Below are positions 63,067 to 64,000 of a stretch of DNA of 64,000 bases, piece by piece; position 1 is the stretch's first letter; each line of letters begins with the position of its first letter. Under the pieces are notes generated by a model, which was not told the DNA's origin, did no database searches, and saw only the letters and a list, made by a program, of their open reading frames with translations. The position numbers and the translations under genes are program-made. The stretch is from an uncultured Candidatus Actinomarina sp. Its GTDB lineage: Bacteria > Actinomycetota > Acidimicrobiia > Actinomarinales > Actinomarinaceae. The DNA is taken from the NCBI GenBank assembly GCA_902610815.1, contig CACLXG010000001.1, positions 405,573-469,572 of the forward strand, written 5' to 3'.

Positions 63067-63072
63067 ATATAT

Positions 63073-64000
63073 ATGGATAAAAGAGTATCGAAAAGCTTCA
63101 AATCAATTTTTAAAAACTTTTACCCAAATCTTGATGAAAATGAATGCAATAAAGCCTTGGATTACTTTTTATTCACATTAGAGAAATTTCCAGACAAGAG
63201 TAATATTTTACAACTCAAGCTTTTTCTATATATTTTCTCATTTAGGATTAGAGAGCTTTTTATAAAAAACAAGAACATTAAGAACTTTTTCTCTTATCTC
63301 CAGGGATCAAATGTTTTAATTTTACGAAAACTCGGTGTCTATATGTTTGTATTAATGGGACACTGTATCTCGAGATCGCTTGATGGAGAGGGGGTTATTT
63401 ACAACAAACTAAATTATCCAAAACACAATAATGCAACAGTAGATAAGAAATTGCATTCGCTTCCTGAAAAAATTCAAGTAGCAGTCATTGGTAGTGGAGC
63501 TGGTGGAGGTATAGCCGCACATAGTCTATCAAAAAAATATGATGTCGCTGTATTTGATAAAGCAAGCTATCTAAATAAAGAGACAAACAATGAAACTTTT
63601 GGGTATCACAACTTTTTTGAACACTATGGACTTAGTGCTACGAGAGGATTCGGAATTCAACTACTTACAGGAAAAAGTATAGGTGGTGGTACAAGCATCA
63701 ACTGGCAGACATCACTTGAGACGCCAACGGAAGTGTTGAATGAATGGGATGAACTGACTAAACAAAAAGATTATTTTAATTCTGATGCATTTAGAGAGAG
63801 TATCAAGCATGTAGTTGATAATCTTGGAGTAACTACTGACTTTAACCATATTCCATTGAAAGAGGAAAAATTAGCAGAAGGATTTGATAAAAACAATATT
63901 GGCTATAGAGTCATTCCAAAAAATAATCATAGTACTCATGGCATGGAATGTGGTTTTTGTGCCTTTGGATGCGGATACGAAAGTAGAAATTCATCTTATA
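63073..64000 (+). CDS. GMC-family oxidoreductase, N-terminal part (long-chain alcohol oxidase-like)
   Basis: The reading frame runs open for 309 codons and leaves the window. After about 135 mostly helical N-terminal residues comes the FAD-binding motif VAVIGSGAGGG near residue 137. Later come LLTGKSIGGGTSINW (the GMC glycine-rich signature) and ECGFCAFGCGYESRNS near the window edge. The N-terminal extension plus the CxxCxxGC stretch match plant and fungal long-chain fatty-alcohol oxidases and their bacterial relatives more than choline dehydrogenases. The substrate is probably a hydrophobic alcohol or sterol, by family only. The gene is truncated by the window edge, not broken. Confidence 0.85.
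   Translation, partial: MDKRVSKSFKSIFKNFYPNLDENECNKALDYFLFTLEKFPDKSNILQLKLFLYIFSFRIRELFIKNKNIKNFFSYLQGSNVLILRKLGVYMFVLMGHCISRSLDGEGVIYNKLNYPKHNNATVDKKLHSLPEKIQVAVIGSGAGGGIAAHSLSKKYDVAVFDKASYLNKETNNETFGYHNFFEHYGLSATRGFGIQLLTGKSIGGGTSINWQTSLETPTEVLNEWDELTKQKDYFNSDAFRESIKHVVDNLGVTTDFNHIPLKEEKLAEGFDKNNIGYRVIPKNNHSTHGMECGFCAFGCGYESRNSSY

Noticed and set aside
1-64000. Insertion sequences, prophage, integrases, toxin-antitoxin pairs and CRISPR arrays
   Set aside because: No transposase, integrase, phage structural or toxin motif and no regularly spaced repeats were recognised on either strand.

Overview
The window is a very AT-rich, tightly packed bacterial chromosome segment. Intergenic gaps are short, many start and stop codons overlap, and there is no rRNA, CRISPR array or recognisable insertion sequence. 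The gene order tig-clpP-clpX-valS-folC-ndk-mreB-mreC-mreD-mrdA-rodA-rne-rplU-rpmA-obgE-proB-proA-(moxR-VWA)-nadD-rsfS, and the block leuS-holA-rpsT-lepA-rsmE-HIT-phoH-pgpH-ybeY-uppS-glyS-dnaG, are actinobacterial arrangements. With the low GC, compactness, several apparently leaderless genes and actinobacterial-type SLH repeats, my best inference is a streamlined (probably aquatic or marine) actinobacterium of the Candidatus Actinomarina kind. This is an inference from gene order, not from a phylogeny.

Layout. (1) 1-12063 is a surface-glycan locus: two epimerases, three glycosyltransferases, UDP-glucose dehydrogenase with a UDP-glucuronate decarboxylase-like partner, a WecA/MraY-type initiating transferase, an NDP-sugar pyrophosphorylase, an LCP-family cell-wall ligase, and a very unusual Wzy-like polymerase carrying SLH-like and lectin-like domains. 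(2) 12080-25852 holds tRNA-Met(CAT), an SCP2 protein, tRNA-Asn, then dnaG-glyS-uppS-ybeY-pgpH-phoH-HIT-rsmE-lepA, a convergent rpsT, a short holA-like gene and leuS. (3) 25849-29980 contains one more glycosyltransferase, a DUF1015-type protein overlapping serC, and a Wzx-type flippase. (4) 29990-51903 is the housekeeping and cell-shape block named above, plus a small K+ channel and a MoxR/VWA pair. (5) 51925-52503 has six tRNAs in two divergent groups. (6) 52518-61469 carries a thioesterase, acetyl-CoA synthetase, citramalate synthase behind an apparent isoleucine attenuator, an LppM-like lipoprotein, rdgB, rph, pdxH and aconitase. (7) 61508-64000 has a double Cas4/RecB-like nuclease protein and the start of a GMC oxidoreductase.

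How the genes work together. The WecA-like enzyme, glycosyltransferases, flippase, Wzy-like polymerase and LCP protein form a plausible complete Wzx/Wzy route for a wall-attached polysaccharide, supplied with UDP-glucuronate and perhaps UDP-xylose by the two adjacent nucleotide-sugar enzymes. UppS supplies the lipid carrier. The mre/PBP2/RodA set builds a lateral wall, so a rod-type elongation system is retained despite the small genome. Acs and aconitase feed the TCA cycle, and CimA starts threonine-independent isoleucine synthesis.

The best candidates for undescribed biology are: an eight-codon leader peptide with five consecutive isoleucine codons plus mutually exclusive RNA hairpins in front of cimA; the Wzy-like polymerase with about 440 extra residues of SLH-like and LamG-like sequence inside its large external loop; and the protein with two Cas4-like four-cysteine modules, only one of which keeps nuclease residues.
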